Positions 44,290 to 53,469 of a DNA stretch of 64,000 bases are shown piece by piece; within the stretch, counting starts at the first letter, position 1; each line of letters opens with the position of its first letter. Where the stretch lies: positions 501,159 through 565,158 of the forward strand of contig NZ_JAOQJT010000001.1 in assembly GCF_025567285.1 (NCBI RefSeq), given 5' to 3'. Below the pieces are notes generated by a model. It searched no databases, was not told the DNA's origin, and was given only the letters and a program-made list of their open reading frames with translations. This DNA comes from Coprococcus aceti (GTDB taxonomy: Bacteria; Bacillota; Clostridia; Lachnospirales; Lachnospiraceae). The position numbers and the translations under genes are program-made.

Positions 44290-45857
44290 TAAGACATAGA
44301 TGTTTTGGACGTTCGATTTCCAGAAAGCTGGCGGCAGCAGTCATGGCTGTTTCATTGCTTGCCGGACAGATGCTGCCGGTAATGGCAGCGGAGGATATAG
44401 GAGATGCTGCTTCTGTCAAGAGTGACGGCGCATCTGCTACTGAAAAAGAGGTCACTCTCAGGGTGTGCAGCTGGGAAGAGTACATTGACGAGGGTGGTTG
44501 GGATGAAGACGAAGCCCTGGAACTGGACAATGGAACAACTATATTTGGTGAGAATTCCATGGTGGAGGATTTCGAGAACTGGTATTACGAGAATTATGGT
44601 GTGAAGGTGAATGTTCAGTATTCGTGCTTCGGCACCAATGAGGATCTCTATAATATGCTGACTCTCGGCGATGTGTATGATCTTGTATGTCCTTCGGAGT
44701 ACATGATCATGAAGCTTATGTCTGAGAACAAGCTTGAGCCTTTGTCCGATGACTTTTTCGATGAGAACAACGACAAGAATTATTATATAAATGGTGTGTC
44801 GCCATACATCAGAGATACATTTGAGACGCATGAGATAAATGGAGAGACCTGGAGCAAATATGCAGCTGGCTTCATGTTTGGAATTACGGGAATTCTGTAC
44901 AATCCGGAGAAGATGACCGCTGACGAGGCGGGAACATGGACAGTCCTCAACAACCCTAAGTTTGCAAAACAGATCACCATAAAAGACAATGTCAGAGATT
45001 CCTACTTTGCCGCAGTCGGGGCACTGCAGAGGGACAAGCTGATGGACACTGAATTCAGGGCTCAGGATGATTACTCAGAGCAGCTCAAGGATATCATGAA
45101 CGATGTCAGTCCTGAGACTATAGCAAAGTCACAGGATCTTCTTCAGGACATAAAGGATAATGTGTATTCATTTGAGACTGACAGCGGTAAGGCAGACATG
45201 ATAACAGGAAAGGTTGTTGCGAATTACCAGTGGTCAGGAGATGCAGTTTATGCCATGGATCAGGCTGAGGAGGATGGTGTGAAGCTTGACTTTGCGGTCC
45301 CTGAGGAGTGCACAAATCTGTACTTTGACGGATGGGTCATGCTGAAAAATGGAATAGACGGTGACGCTGACAGAAAGCAGGCGGCCGAGGCGTTTATCAA
45401 CTTTGTGTCAAGACCTGACAATGCAGTCCGCAACATGTATTACATTGGTTATACCTCAGTCATAGCAGGTGGGGATGACGATACGGTATATTCTTATCTG
45501 GATTACACTTATGGTGCAGAGGATGACGAGGAGGATGTTGTTGATTATCCACTTGGATATTTCTTCACAGGGGACAACTCAGATCCTGACTACGTTCTCA
45601 GAGCTTCTGCGGAACAGGTCAACAGACAGCTTGGGGCTCAGTATCCGTCACAGGACGCCATAGAGAGAAGTGCGGTCATGGAGTATTTCGATGAGGATGC
45701 CACCAAGGATATCAACCAGATGTGGATCAACATCAGATGCTACAATATCAAAGATGTGCCGACATGGGCATGGTTTATTGTGGCAGCGGTGATCGGTGCA
45801 CTGGCCGGAGTGATCGTATATCATAAAAGGTCAAAGAAATTTTATCTTGGAAAATAG
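44286..45857 (+). CDS. potD: polyamine-binding protein PotD with C-terminal membrane anchor
   Basis: 523 residues. ATG 44286 follows AAGGAGG and overlaps potC; the longer in-frame ORF from 44199 is rejected. It has a signal peptide (about 1-40, cleavage near PVMAAED), the type 1 PotD fold opening with TLRVCSWEEYIDEGG, and conserved FMFGITGILYNPEKM. It has no lipobox Cys. Instead it ends with a membrane helix (WAWFIVAAVIGALAGVIVYH) and a basic tail, which should tether it to the membrane in place of a lipid. About 150 residues longer than E. coli PotD, with acidic insertions. Confidence 0.9.
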   Translation: MIRHRCFGRSISRKLAAAVMAVSLLAGQMLPVMAAEDIGDAASVKSDGASATEKEVTLRVCSWEEYIDEGGWDEDEALELDNGTTIFGENSMVEDFENWYYENYGVKVNVQYSCFGTNEDLYNMLTLGDVYDLVCPSEYMIMKLMSENKLEPLSDDFFDENNDKNYYINGVSPYIRDTFETHEINGETWSKYAAGFMFGITGILYNPEKMTADEAGTWTVLNNPKFAKQITIKDNVRDSYFAAVGALQRDKLMDTEFRAQDDYSEQLKDIMNDVSPETIAKSQDLLQDIKDNVYSFETDSGKADMITGKVVANYQWSGDAVYAMDQAEEDGVKLDFAVPEECTNLYFDGWVMLKNGIDGDADRKQAAEAFINFVSRPDNAVRNMYYIGYTSVIAGGDDDTVYSYLDYTYGAEDDEEDVVDYPLGYFFTGDNSDPDYVLRASAEQVNRQLGAQYPSQDAIERSAVMEYFDEDATKDINQMWINIRCYNIKDVPTWAWFIVAAVIGALAGVIVYHKRSKKFYLGK

Positions 45858-45870
45858 AATAGTATAAAAT

Positions 45871-45941
45871 AAACGGCTGCCTTGATGGTATGTGGTTTTC
45901 GGTAAGAAAGGCCATATGCCATCGAGGCAGCCGTTTTAGTT
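45871..45941 (+). terminator. bidirectional intrinsic terminator
   Basis: AAACGGCTGCCT (45871-45882) and AGGCAGCCGTTT (45925-45936) form a perfect outer stem; GATGG/CCATC continue it. A and T runs on both sides serve potD and the minus-strand PRTase gene. Confidence 0.9.
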
Positions 45942-45982
45942 TATGTGAGCGGCGAGGGAAAGGCTGCGTTGTTTCTGTGGTA

Positions 45983-46624
45983 TTACAGCATCGAATAACC
46001 ATAGCTGTTGACAATGGCTTCTATCTTCTTGCCGGCCTTACACATAGGGCACTCGTCAACGGAATAAGAAGCATAGTCGTCGATATCCTTCTTGCTGAAC
46101 AGAGAGTGAACCTCGTGGCCTGCAACCTCGTCTGTAGCTGAGAAGATAGCTGATATTCCTGAGATGCTTCCACCGTAGTATTCAATACATTCGATGCTCT
46201 GCTTGATTGTCTTGCCGGTGGTTGCCGATGCAAGGAGAAGGAGAACGTTCTTGTTCTTGATCATTGGCTGAAGGTTATCACGGAATATGAGCTGGCCTGA
46301 AGAATGAACCTCAGGTGTCATGATGTATATGGTCTGGTGCTGGTTCATGGACACGATACCGTTCTCTGTGAGGGCATTTGCAAGGTAAGCACCGATAACC
46401 TCTGTTCCGTCCATGCAGACGATGGTGTCAACGATCGTTGTTGCAACATACTCTGTAGCCATGGATTTGGCAGCAGCGAGAGCCATCTTTCTTCTGCTTT
46501 TGATGGTTGTCATATCGATGTATCTGTTGATGTGGGAATGGTTAGTTGCAAAATGTCCGTCAACTACTTTGATGTCCAGTGCATTGTTATAAGACGATGT
46601 GATCTTGGTTGTCATGTTTTCCAT
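45983..46624 (-). CDS. orotate phosphoribosyltransferase-like protein with altered PRPP motif
   Basis: 213 residues; AAGGAGAA eight bases upstream of the ATG. The fold follows type I phosphoribosyltransferases: an N-terminal hood, a core with DTIVCMDGTEVIGAYLANAL, and the PRPP-loop position VLLLLASATTGKT (about 127-139). Active enzymes carry two acidic residues before the TTGKT loop (as in VDDVITTGKT). Here they are Leu-Ala, which casts doubt on normal PRPP chemistry. A C-terminal CPMC motif (ECPMCKAGKKIEAIVNSYGY) is also seen in OPRT-like Firmicutes proteins. It is probably co-transcribed with the aminotransferase upstream. Confidence 0.72.
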   Translation of the reverse strand: MENMTTKITSSYNNALDIKVVDGHFATNHSHINRYIDMTTIKSRRKMALAAAKSMATEYVATTIVDTIVCMDGTEVIGAYLANALTENGIVSMNQHQTIYIMTPEVHSSGQLIFRDNLQPMIKNKNVLLLLASATTGKTIKQSIECIEYYGGSISGISAIFSATDEVAGHEVHSLFSKKDIDDYASYSVDECPMCKAGKKIEAIVNSYGYSML

Positions 46625-46679
46625 AGTTTAAATTCTCCTTTTCTATTATTATGTTGTCTGTAAATAAAACAGTAATTTC

Positions 46680-47750
46680 CTAGACTATTTCCAGCACGGT
46701 GTTGACCAGCAGGTCATCCTGTTTTGGATTCATAAAACAGAATCTTATGTATTTGTTGTCAAGTCCGCCTATATCAGCACAGCTTCGTATATAAAGACCC
46801 TTTGGCATGCAGTAATCCACCACATCACCCGCGGAAATAGCATCCCTCAGGATACGGATCAGTATGAAGTTGGCGGCCGGTTTGTACAGCTTGATCGACT
46901 TGTGGGTGGACAGTGCCGAGTACACAAGGTTGCGCTCGGTTCTGATGAGCTCTCTTGATTCGGCAATGTATTTTTCGTCGGTGAACATGGCGACCCCGGC
47001 GGCCTCCACAAGCTTGCCTATCGCAAATGGCAGTCCGGTGATCTCAAGTGTTTTCTTGAGAACAGGATTCGATGTGATCATATATGCCAGCCTGAGTCCG
47101 GGAACTGCAAAAAATTTCGTTGTGTTTCGCAGCACGATAACATTCTCGTATTCCGATGTGAGAGGAATGGCAGAATTACTCTCCAGATCATCAACAAAAT
47201 CCATGTATTCCTCGTCAACGACCATGGTTATGTTATTGCCATCGCATATCTTGGCTATAAATTCCAAAGACTCTGCATCGATTATCTGTGATGTTGTACC
47301 ATTAGGATTCGATATAAATATAATATCGATGTCCTCTGACAACTTCGATATAAAATCTGCGATATCGAGGGTGAAATCCTCCTCCTCAGGTGTGGAGTAG
47401 TAGATTATCTCACAGCCGTTCATAGAGAGCAGCTTTTCGTAATTCTGTGCTCCAGGTGTTATCAGGATAGCTTTCTTAGGCGAGGTAAATTCGCACAGTA
47501 TCTTGACAAATTCATAGGAGCTGCCGCCGACGATTATGTCGTCTGTCTTTGCTCCGGAGTATGCGGATATGGCCTCCTTTAATTTCTTTGTGGTGTGATC
47601 AGGGTATACTGATAACTGACTCATGTTGTCCGCAATAGCTTTAGTAACAGATTCGGGAACTCCCAGTGGATTCATGTTAAGATCTGCACGAACAGTTTCG
47701 ACCTGACTGAGGAGATTCTCTGTTTTTAGATTGATAACCCCATTTTTCAT
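46680..47750 (-). CDS. PLP-dependent aminotransferase, HisC/CobD-like
   Basis: 356 residues of fold type I. The PLP lysine is in LRNTTKFFAVPGLRLAY, and the region SNPNGTTSQIIDAESLEFI plus VVDEEYMDFVDD gives the usual Asn and Asp contacts. The TTKFFAVPGLR context is closer to threonine-phosphate decarboxylase (CobD) than to standard HisC (SKAFGLAGLR), but no cobalamin or histidine genes are nearby, so the substrate is open. AAAGGGG precedes the start by seven bases. The gene is the first of a two-gene minus-strand unit with the OPRT-like gene 55 bases downstream. Confidence 0.82.
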   Translation of the reverse strand: MKNGVINLKTENLLSQVETVRADLNMNPLGVPESVTKAIADNMSQLSVYPDHTTKKLKEAISAYSGAKTDDIIVGGSSYEFVKILCEFTSPKKAILITPGAQNYEKLLSMNGCEIIYYSTPEEEDFTLDIADFISKLSEDIDIIFISNPNGTTSQIIDAESLEFIAKICDGNNITMVVDEEYMDFVDDLESNSAIPLTSEYENVIVLRNTTKFFAVPGLRLAYMITSNPVLKKTLEITGLPFAIGKLVEAAGVAMFTDEKYIAESRELIRTERNLVYSALSTHKSIKLYKPAANFILIRILRDAISAGDVVDYCMPKGLYIRSCADIGGLDNKYIRFCFMNPKQDDLLVNTVLEIV

Positions 47751-47820
47751 AAAAAAACCCCTTTTTCAGTTGTTTTAAGTTATTTTTCTGTATATATTGT
47801 TTAAAAAGAGACAATATTTT

Positions 47821-47852
47821 GTTATAATCTGAATATATGTCTTTTTGTCAAT
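47821..47852 (-). promoter_or_regulatory. promoter for the aminotransferase unit, overlapping a divergent -10
   Basis: On the minus strand TTGACA (47847-47852) precedes TATAAC (47821-47826) by 20 bases of spacer, longer than ideal, or TTATAA by 18. The same bases read TATAAT (47823-47828) on the plus strand, with TTTAAA 17 bases upstream (47800-47805), which could serve the DUF5717 gene. Divergent overlapping promoters are therefore likely. Confidence 0.45.
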
Positions 47853-47936
47853 TATACCGATTGGAAGCTTCAAATACAACCACTATGAGTGATTTTTGAC
47901 AAAAAGACAATAGAAATAGATACAGGAGACCAGACG

Positions 47937-50900
47937 ATGAAGGGAATAGTTGAACAGTATGCTCGTGGTGAGTTTAAGGTTGACAGACCAGCGGTAGCCA
48001 TATCAGTCAGCAAGATAGAATTGAATATCGAGGCGGGAACTGTGTATGATGGAGAGTTTACAGTGGATTCTTCAAACAGTTGTGCAGTGAAACTGATGGT
48101 ATACGACAGCCGCTATATACTGGATTTCAAGAGTCACACATTTGTGGGCAGGAAGAACAGAGTCAGCTATTCATTTGACGCCCGAGGAATCGAGCAAGGC
48201 AAATCCTTCAAGGGTCATATAAATATAATCACTGATGGGGGAGAGTTTATCATCCCTTATCATATAGCTATAGTCGCTCCATATATTCAGGTCGAGGGTA
48301 AGAAGCTCGAGGATCTGTTCCAGTTTGCAGCATATGCAGAGGAGAACTGGGAGGATGCCATAAGGATATTCGGAAGCGAGGATTTTGTGCGCACTTTTAT
48401 AGGCAGGGATGAAAAGCTTCAGAGGGTGTATGACACACTGGGGATGTCACTGTCCATAGGACAGGCCATGGAGGAATTCCTTGTGTATACACACAAGAAG
48501 AGGGCACTCACACTGTCCGTGGCTCAGAACGATCTGCTGGTTGAGATGCCATCCGAATTGGTCAGGGCATCGGTTACGATCACCAAGAACACCTGGGGCT
48601 ACACGAATACCAAGATAGCATCGGACTGCGATTTCCTTATACCGGAGACCAGCGTGCTGAAGTGGAACAGCTTCGATGGCAACACATTTGACCTCAGTTT
48701 CCTCATAGATCCGCAGAAGATCCACGACGGGGAGTCATCGGGTTACATTTATATATGGAACACTTATCAGAATATGAGAATACAGGTGAGCATCAGAAAG
48801 CCTGAGGTCATCAAGATGACTCCAAAGAGCAGGCAGACGAGATTCACCATCAAGAGGGCGGAGGAGGCTCTGATCCGTGCATATATTGACTTCAGAACGG
48901 ACAAGATCGATCTGAAGAAGTACATAGCGGAGACTAGGGATGCCCTGAACACCCTTATAAAATACAGACCGGAGTATGGCATGTACAGGCTGGGACTGCT
49001 CCATATGCAGATCCTGGAGGGACACACGGAATTTGTCGAGCAGGAATTTCTGAGAATAGATGCGGATGCCAATTTCACAAGCATGGAGGATATGGAGAAG
49101 TGTTATCTCAGTTACCTGAAGTCGCTTCTGCGCAGGGAGAAGTTCATCATAGACAGAACTGCTGCCATGGTCAGAGAAAGATTTGAGGCAAATGACAAGA
49201 ACAGGCTGTTCTATTTCTGGATACTGTTATTTGTGGATGTGAATTATACAGAGGACAAATGGGTTCTCTACGAGGATATACAGAAGCTGTTTAACTCAGG
49301 TGTAAACAGTCCGGTAATATACTTTGAGATATGTGACATGTTCAACAAGCAGCCTCTCATGATGAAGAAGATCGCACCGCTTGAGATCGCAGCCCTCAGA
49401 TGGGGCATGAGAAATGAATTTGTCTCAGAGGATGTCATCGTGGAGTTTGTCAAGACTGCTTCGAGACAGAAGGATTTTGACGAGCAGGCATTTAAGATGC
49501 TTGAGCAGATATACGATATGAGGCATGACAGGACGACTCTGGATGCCATTTGTGGAATACTGATCAAGAATAAGATGTACGATCCGTGTTATCACAGATA
49601 TTACAGTGACGCATCGGACAAGGATCTCAAGTATGTTGGTCTGAATGAATGCTTTATCAGGAGCATGGACAAAAACCACTACGATGAGATACCGGAGGCT
49701 ATACTCAGATATTTCAGTTACAAGAACGTTTTGACGGACGAGGAGCTGGCATATATATATGCAAATGTCATTATGAACAAAGAGAACCAGAAGTCGGTGT
49801 ACAGGGATTTTGTCCCTGCCATTGAGCGTTTCATGGAGAAGATGATACTTCAGGGAAATGTGAGCGATGACCTGACAGTCATATACGATGAATTCCTTGA
49901 TCCTGATACGGTGAAACCGGAATTTGCCACAAAGCTCATCAACATAATATTCAAGAGAAAGTTCGTGTGTGATAATGAGAATATAACACACATACTGGTA
50001 TCCCACAGTGAGCTTGGCGGAGAGGTCAAGGTTCCGGTGGTTAATGGTGAGGCATATGTAGAGATAATATCGCCGTCTGCCATAGTCACACTTCTGGATG
50101 ACAACGGCGGCAGATATGTGAGCACCGTACAGTACAGAATGGAGAGAATCGTAGACGAGAGGAGCTATCTGGACATTTGTCACGAGTACAGTCCAAGGGA
50201 TTACAGATACCTGTTGTTCCTCTACAACGATATAGATATATTTACACACAGGGATGCAAAGGAGATAAATCTTGCCAGAGATATCGCACTCTGCCCTGAG
50301 GTGAGCTACAGGGTGAGACAGGAAGCGCTTACCCATATGGTTGAGTATTATCATGAGAATTTCGATGCGGACATTCTCGGAAAATATTTGTCCAAGATAG
50401 ATCTGGATTACGTGGATCCTTCATATGCTTCCAGGATAAATACATATTATATAGCTCTGGATATGTATGAGAATGCATTTGAGGGAATGTACAGATTTGG
50501 CTATGTGGATGTGGATATAGATGAGCTGATCAAGATAGCCGAGTTTGGAATCGATGACAAGAGATACGATGAGAGCAGGCTGCTCATATCCATATGCGTG
50601 TATATATACAGGAGAGGGTACGCCGGACAGAAGATACTGTCATATCTCATCAACAATTACAACGGATCACTCGAGGAGATGGCAAATCTCTTCAAGTCGG
50701 TCAATTCAAATTACAGAAATATTGATATGCTGTCTGAGAACATACTCGCACAGATGATGTTCGCGGACGGATATATAGAGTCCATATACGATATATTTGA
50801 GGTGTACTATCGCGGCCGCAGCCGAGGCATGGTGGTGAAAGCTTTCCTCAGATATTGCGCGCACCAGTATTTTATAAAGGATCAGAAGATCCCTTCATAT

Positions 50901-51503
50901 ATAATGGAGGATCTGTACAAGGAGATCGCCAAGGGCAATATAAAGGACGAGATATCCAGAATGAGCCTGCTGTATTATTTTAGCAACCGAAGTGGACGAT
51001 ACACTGAGGAGCAGCAGGAATGGATCAAGGCAAATGTAAAACAGTTTATAGAATACAGCAAGATACTTCCGTTCTTCAGAAAATTTGAGTCGATCGTAAA
51101 GCTGCCAGGGGATATGAGATTCAAGACATATGTCATATTCAAGGGTGAAAGCGGAAAGCAGGTATGGGTCAGCTACAGCTTTGGACAGGAGAGCAGCAGT
51201 ATGGCAAACTACAAATCCGAGAGGATGAATGAGATAATTCCGGGAGTGTATGTTAAGGAAGTTGTCGTATTCCACGGAGAGTCGCTTGTCTACTCCATCG
51301 ATGGAGTGGTTGGAACTTCAGTCGTGGTTGAGAGCGACATACTCAAAAATGAGACATTCCATAAGGATGGAAGCAGCAGCTTTGAACTTATCAATAGCAT
51401 GCTGGTTAGCCAGGAGACAAGAAATGACCATGAGCTCATACAGGCAATGGACACATATCTGTACAACAGCCATTTCTTCGACGCCAATTTGATGTTGCTT
51501 TAA
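47937..51503 (+). CDS. DUF5717-type giant cytoplasmic protein
   Basis: 1188 residues from ATG 47937 (AGGAG eight bases upstream; the longer in-frame ORF to 47889 has no site). There is no signal peptide or membrane helix. The first 300 residues are beta-rich, probably two Ig-like sandwiches (AISVSKIELNIEAGTVYDGE and later VSIRKPEVIK). Residues about 310-670 and 790-1020 are helical and look like TPR/HEAT repeats with many Tyr and Asp. A further beta region follows near 680-760 and at the C-terminus (MRFKTYVIFKGESGKQVWVS). I recognise the Lachnospiraceae DUF5717 family by size and context. Its function is unknown. It is the first gene of a three-gene operon with an actin-fold protein. Confidence 0.7.
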   Translation: MKGIVEQYARGEFKVDRPAVAISVSKIELNIEAGTVYDGEFTVDSSNSCAVKLMVYDSRYILDFKSHTFVGRKNRVSYSFDARGIEQGKSFKGHINIITDGGEFIIPYHIAIVAPYIQVEGKKLEDLFQFAAYAEENWEDAIRIFGSEDFVRTFIGRDEKLQRVYDTLGMSLSIGQAMEEFLVYTHKKRALTLSVAQNDLLVEMPSELVRASVTITKNTWGYTNTKIASDCDFLIPETSVLKWNSFDGNTFDLSFLIDPQKIHDGESSGYIYIWNTYQNMRIQVSIRKPEVIKMTPKSRQTRFTIKRAEEALIRAYIDFRTDKIDLKKYIAETRDALNTLIKYRPEYGMYRLGLLHMQILEGHTEFVEQEFLRIDADANFTSMEDMEKCYLSYLKSLLRREKFIIDRTAAMVRERFEANDKNRLFYFWILLFVDVNYTEDKWVLYEDIQKLFNSGVNSPVIYFEICDMFNKQPLMMKKIAPLEIAALRWGMRNEFVSEDVIVEFVKTASRQKDFDEQAFKMLEQIYDMRHDRTTLDAICGILIKNKMYDPCYHRYYSDASDKDLKYVGLNECFIRSMDKNHYDEIPEAILRYFSYKNVLTDEELAYIYANVIMNKENQKSVYRDFVPAIERFMEKMILQGNVSDDLTVIYDEFLDPDTVKPEFATKLINIIFKRKFVCDNENITHILVSHSELGGEVKVPVVNGEAYVEIISPSAIVTLLDDNGGRYVSTVQYRMERIVDERSYLDICHEYSPRDYRYLLFLYNDIDIFTHRDAKEINLARDIALCPEVSYRVRQEALTHMVEYYHENFDADILGKYLSKIDLDYVDPSYASRINTYYIALDMYENAFEGMYRFGYVDVDIDELIKIAEFGIDDKRYDESRLLISICVYIYRRGYAGQKILSYLINNYNGSLEEMANLFKSVNSNYRNIDMLSENILAQMMFADGYIESIYDIFEVYYRGRSRGMVVKAFLRYCAHQYFIKDQKIPSYIMEDLYKEIAKGNIKDEISRMSLLYYFSNRSGRYTEEQQEWIKANVKQFIEYSKILPFFRKFESIVKLPGDMRFKTYVIFKGESGKQVWVSYSFGQESSSMANYKSERMNEIIPGVYVKEVVVFHGESLVYSIDGVVGTSVVVESDILKNETFHKDGSSSFELINSMLVSQETRNDHELIQAMDTYLYNSHFFDANLMLL

Positions 51504-51536
51504 CTTTTTGATTTTTCACAAGGAGGGGCATAATTT

Positions 51537-53462
51537 ATGTCTGACACACAGTTATATCTGGGTCTGGATCTTGGCCCGGAATATACACAGCTTAGTTATT
51601 ATAATGTTGACACGCGGGAGCCGGAATCGGTGTACCACAAGGAGGCGAGGGATACATATATGCTCCCTAACATCATGTTCTACAGCGCGTACAACAAAAA
51701 GTCGGATGACGGACAGAGTGAAGCTTACAAGTTCATAGATCTGGCTGGCTGGTGTGCAGGGGCGAAGGCTTCAGCCTGCAGGTTCGAGGAAAATGGAACG
51801 GTTGTGGATCAGGTGTATGAGCGTACCCTGAGAAATGAGAATATAGAAGTTGCGGGGCGTAATTATAAGGCGGGAGATCTTCTTGTGAAGATGATGATAC
51901 TGCATATAAGACAGTTTACCGAGCAGTTTGAGGGTTTTGTGATAAAGAAACTGACAGTCACAGTGGCTGACACAGATCCGCGCATCATAGCTGCAGTCAG
52001 AGGACTTAAGTCGGCACTCCGTCTGACCCATGACCAGTTTAATATAGTGAGCCATCTGGACAGTGGCCTGTGCTATATATTTGCACAGCCTGAGCCGCTC
52101 AGGAATAACAGCGTGGGACTGTTTGATTTCGGCAGGAGCGGGCTGGATTTTTACAGGATAGATATGACAAGGAAATATCCTTTGATAGTGACCGTTGAGC
52201 ATGTGAACTTCCATGACAGGATGAACATGAAAAGATTTGGAAAATACCATGAGGATATGGATGAGGCATTTGCGGATATAGTTAAGGAATGTATGTCACA
52301 GGTGTTTATATCCTCTGTATTCCTCACGGGAATAGGATTTGCTGACAACTGGATGAAGCAGTCGGCGGCGGTCCTGTGTCAGGGCAGAAGGGTATTTGTT
52401 GGACAGAATATATATACAAAGGGTGCATGTTACAGATCGCTTGGCGGTGTGTACACGGAGGCGCTCAGCAGATATTTTATAGATACGGAGCAGACGGTCA
52501 AGACAAATATCGGAATAAATCTCATGGATGAGAAGAAGACGTTCTGGCCGATAGCATACGGCGGGCTTGAGTGGTTCAACACCCGCGGAAGCATAGAGGT
52601 ATTCCTCGACAACACAAGAAGGATACAGATCGTATACCAGGATATACTGACTGAGGAAGAATGGCGGGAGACTGTGGAGATATACGGACTTCCGGCGAGA
52701 CCAAAGAAGACGACAAAGCTGTCGATATCCGTGGAGTATTATGGTGCGGATAAGGGCGCGATAGTCATCCGTGATCTTGGATTTGGAAGTTTGTATCCTA
52801 CCACAAATAAGATATACAGAAAAGAATTTGATATAGGAGCCATCAGGAGAAAGCATGCGGAGAAGCTTGAGGCGGCGCGAAGGGAAGAGGAGCTCAGGAT
52901 ACGCATGGGTGACACCGAGGAACTGAGAGGCGAAGATCCGGCGGTGGAGCATGGTAATGCAAAGACGGTGGAAGCCGAGCCGGAGGTACATGAAGAGCCT
53001 GTGGTATATTACGGAACAGCGTCACCTGTGGAGCCGGAGACTGTGGAAGAGCCGGATGATTTCGGAACAGAAGCAGAGGATGTTGTGGAAGAGATTGACG
53101 ACGATGCGGCGGATATGACGGAGGCTGAAGAGTTAGAAGATGATGCGGTCTCTGATCCTGAGAACATTTCAGATGAAATTGATGATGACGAAACGGAATC
53201 AGTGGATGCTGCATATGAGGTAGATGATGACGAAACGGAATCAGTGGATGCTGCATATGAGGTAGATGATGACGAATCAGAATCAGATGACATTACAGAC
53301 GATGCAGATGACAGCGAGACTGAGATCGACGAGTCAGAGCCGGACGATGAAGAAACCATAGATGAAGAGGATCTGGATGACGAAGATTCCGATGAGTATG
53401 AGCAGAGTGCGTTCAGCATCCCGTCATACCTCAGAGGACAGCATTTTGATCCGGGAGAGTGA
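51537..53462 (+). CDS. DUF5716-type actin/Hsp70-fold (ASKHA) protein with acidic repeat tail
   Basis: 641 residues; AAGGAGG upstream. The first 390 residues follow the actin/Hsp70 fold: a phosphate-1-like strand LYLGLDLGPEYTQLSYYN, a phosphate-2-like strand SVGLFDFGRSGLDFYRID, and an adenosine-like motif VFLTGIGFADNWMKQSA. Each differs from the Hsp70/FtsA consensus (DLGT, DxGxxT, GGSSR), so nucleotide use is uncertain. A helical region (about 435-460) and a very acidic tail (about 460-625) follow, including a 14-residue repeat. The end SAFSIPSYLRGQHFDPGE may be a docking peptide. Linked to DUF5717 by 33 bases and to the next gene by seven. Confidence 0.75.
   Translation: MSDTQLYLGLDLGPEYTQLSYYNVDTREPESVYHKEARDTYMLPNIMFYSAYNKKSDDGQSEAYKFIDLAGWCAGAKASACRFEENGTVVDQVYERTLRNENIEVAGRNYKAGDLLVKMMILHIRQFTEQFEGFVIKKLTVTVADTDPRIIAAVRGLKSALRLTHDQFNIVSHLDSGLCYIFAQPEPLRNNSVGLFDFGRSGLDFYRIDMTRKYPLIVTVEHVNFHDRMNMKRFGKYHEDMDEAFADIVKECMSQVFISSVFLTGIGFADNWMKQSAAVLCQGRRVFVGQNIYTKGACYRSLGGVYTEALSRYFIDTEQTVKTNIGINLMDEKKTFWPIAYGGLEWFNTRGSIEVFLDNTRRIQIVYQDILTEEEWRETVEIYGLPARPKKTTKLSISVEYYGADKGAIVIRDLGFGSLYPTTNKIYRKEFDIGAIRRKHAEKLEAARREEELRIRMGDTEELRGEDPAVEHGNAKTVEAEPEVHEEPVVYYGTASPVEPETVEEPDDFGTEAEDVVEEIDDDAADMTEAEELEDDAVSDPENISDEIDDDETESVDAAYEVDDDETESVDAAYEVDDDESESDDITDDADDSETEIDESEPDDEETIDEEDLDDEDSDEYEQSAFSIPSYLRGQHFDPGE
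53181..53286 (+). repeat. 42-bp tandem repeat coding a 14-residue acidic unit
   Basis: Two identical 42-base copies (53181-53222, 53223-53264) and a diverged half copy (to 53286) code for DDDETESVDAAYEV. The copies are exact, so the expansion is recent or kept identical by recombination; copy number may vary between strains. Confidence 0.9.
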
Positions 53463-53469
53463 TACACAT

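Noticed and set aside
53009..53467. 152-codon minus-strand Ser-rich frame
   Set aside because: It is the antisense of the acidic repeat tail of the DUF5716-type protein.
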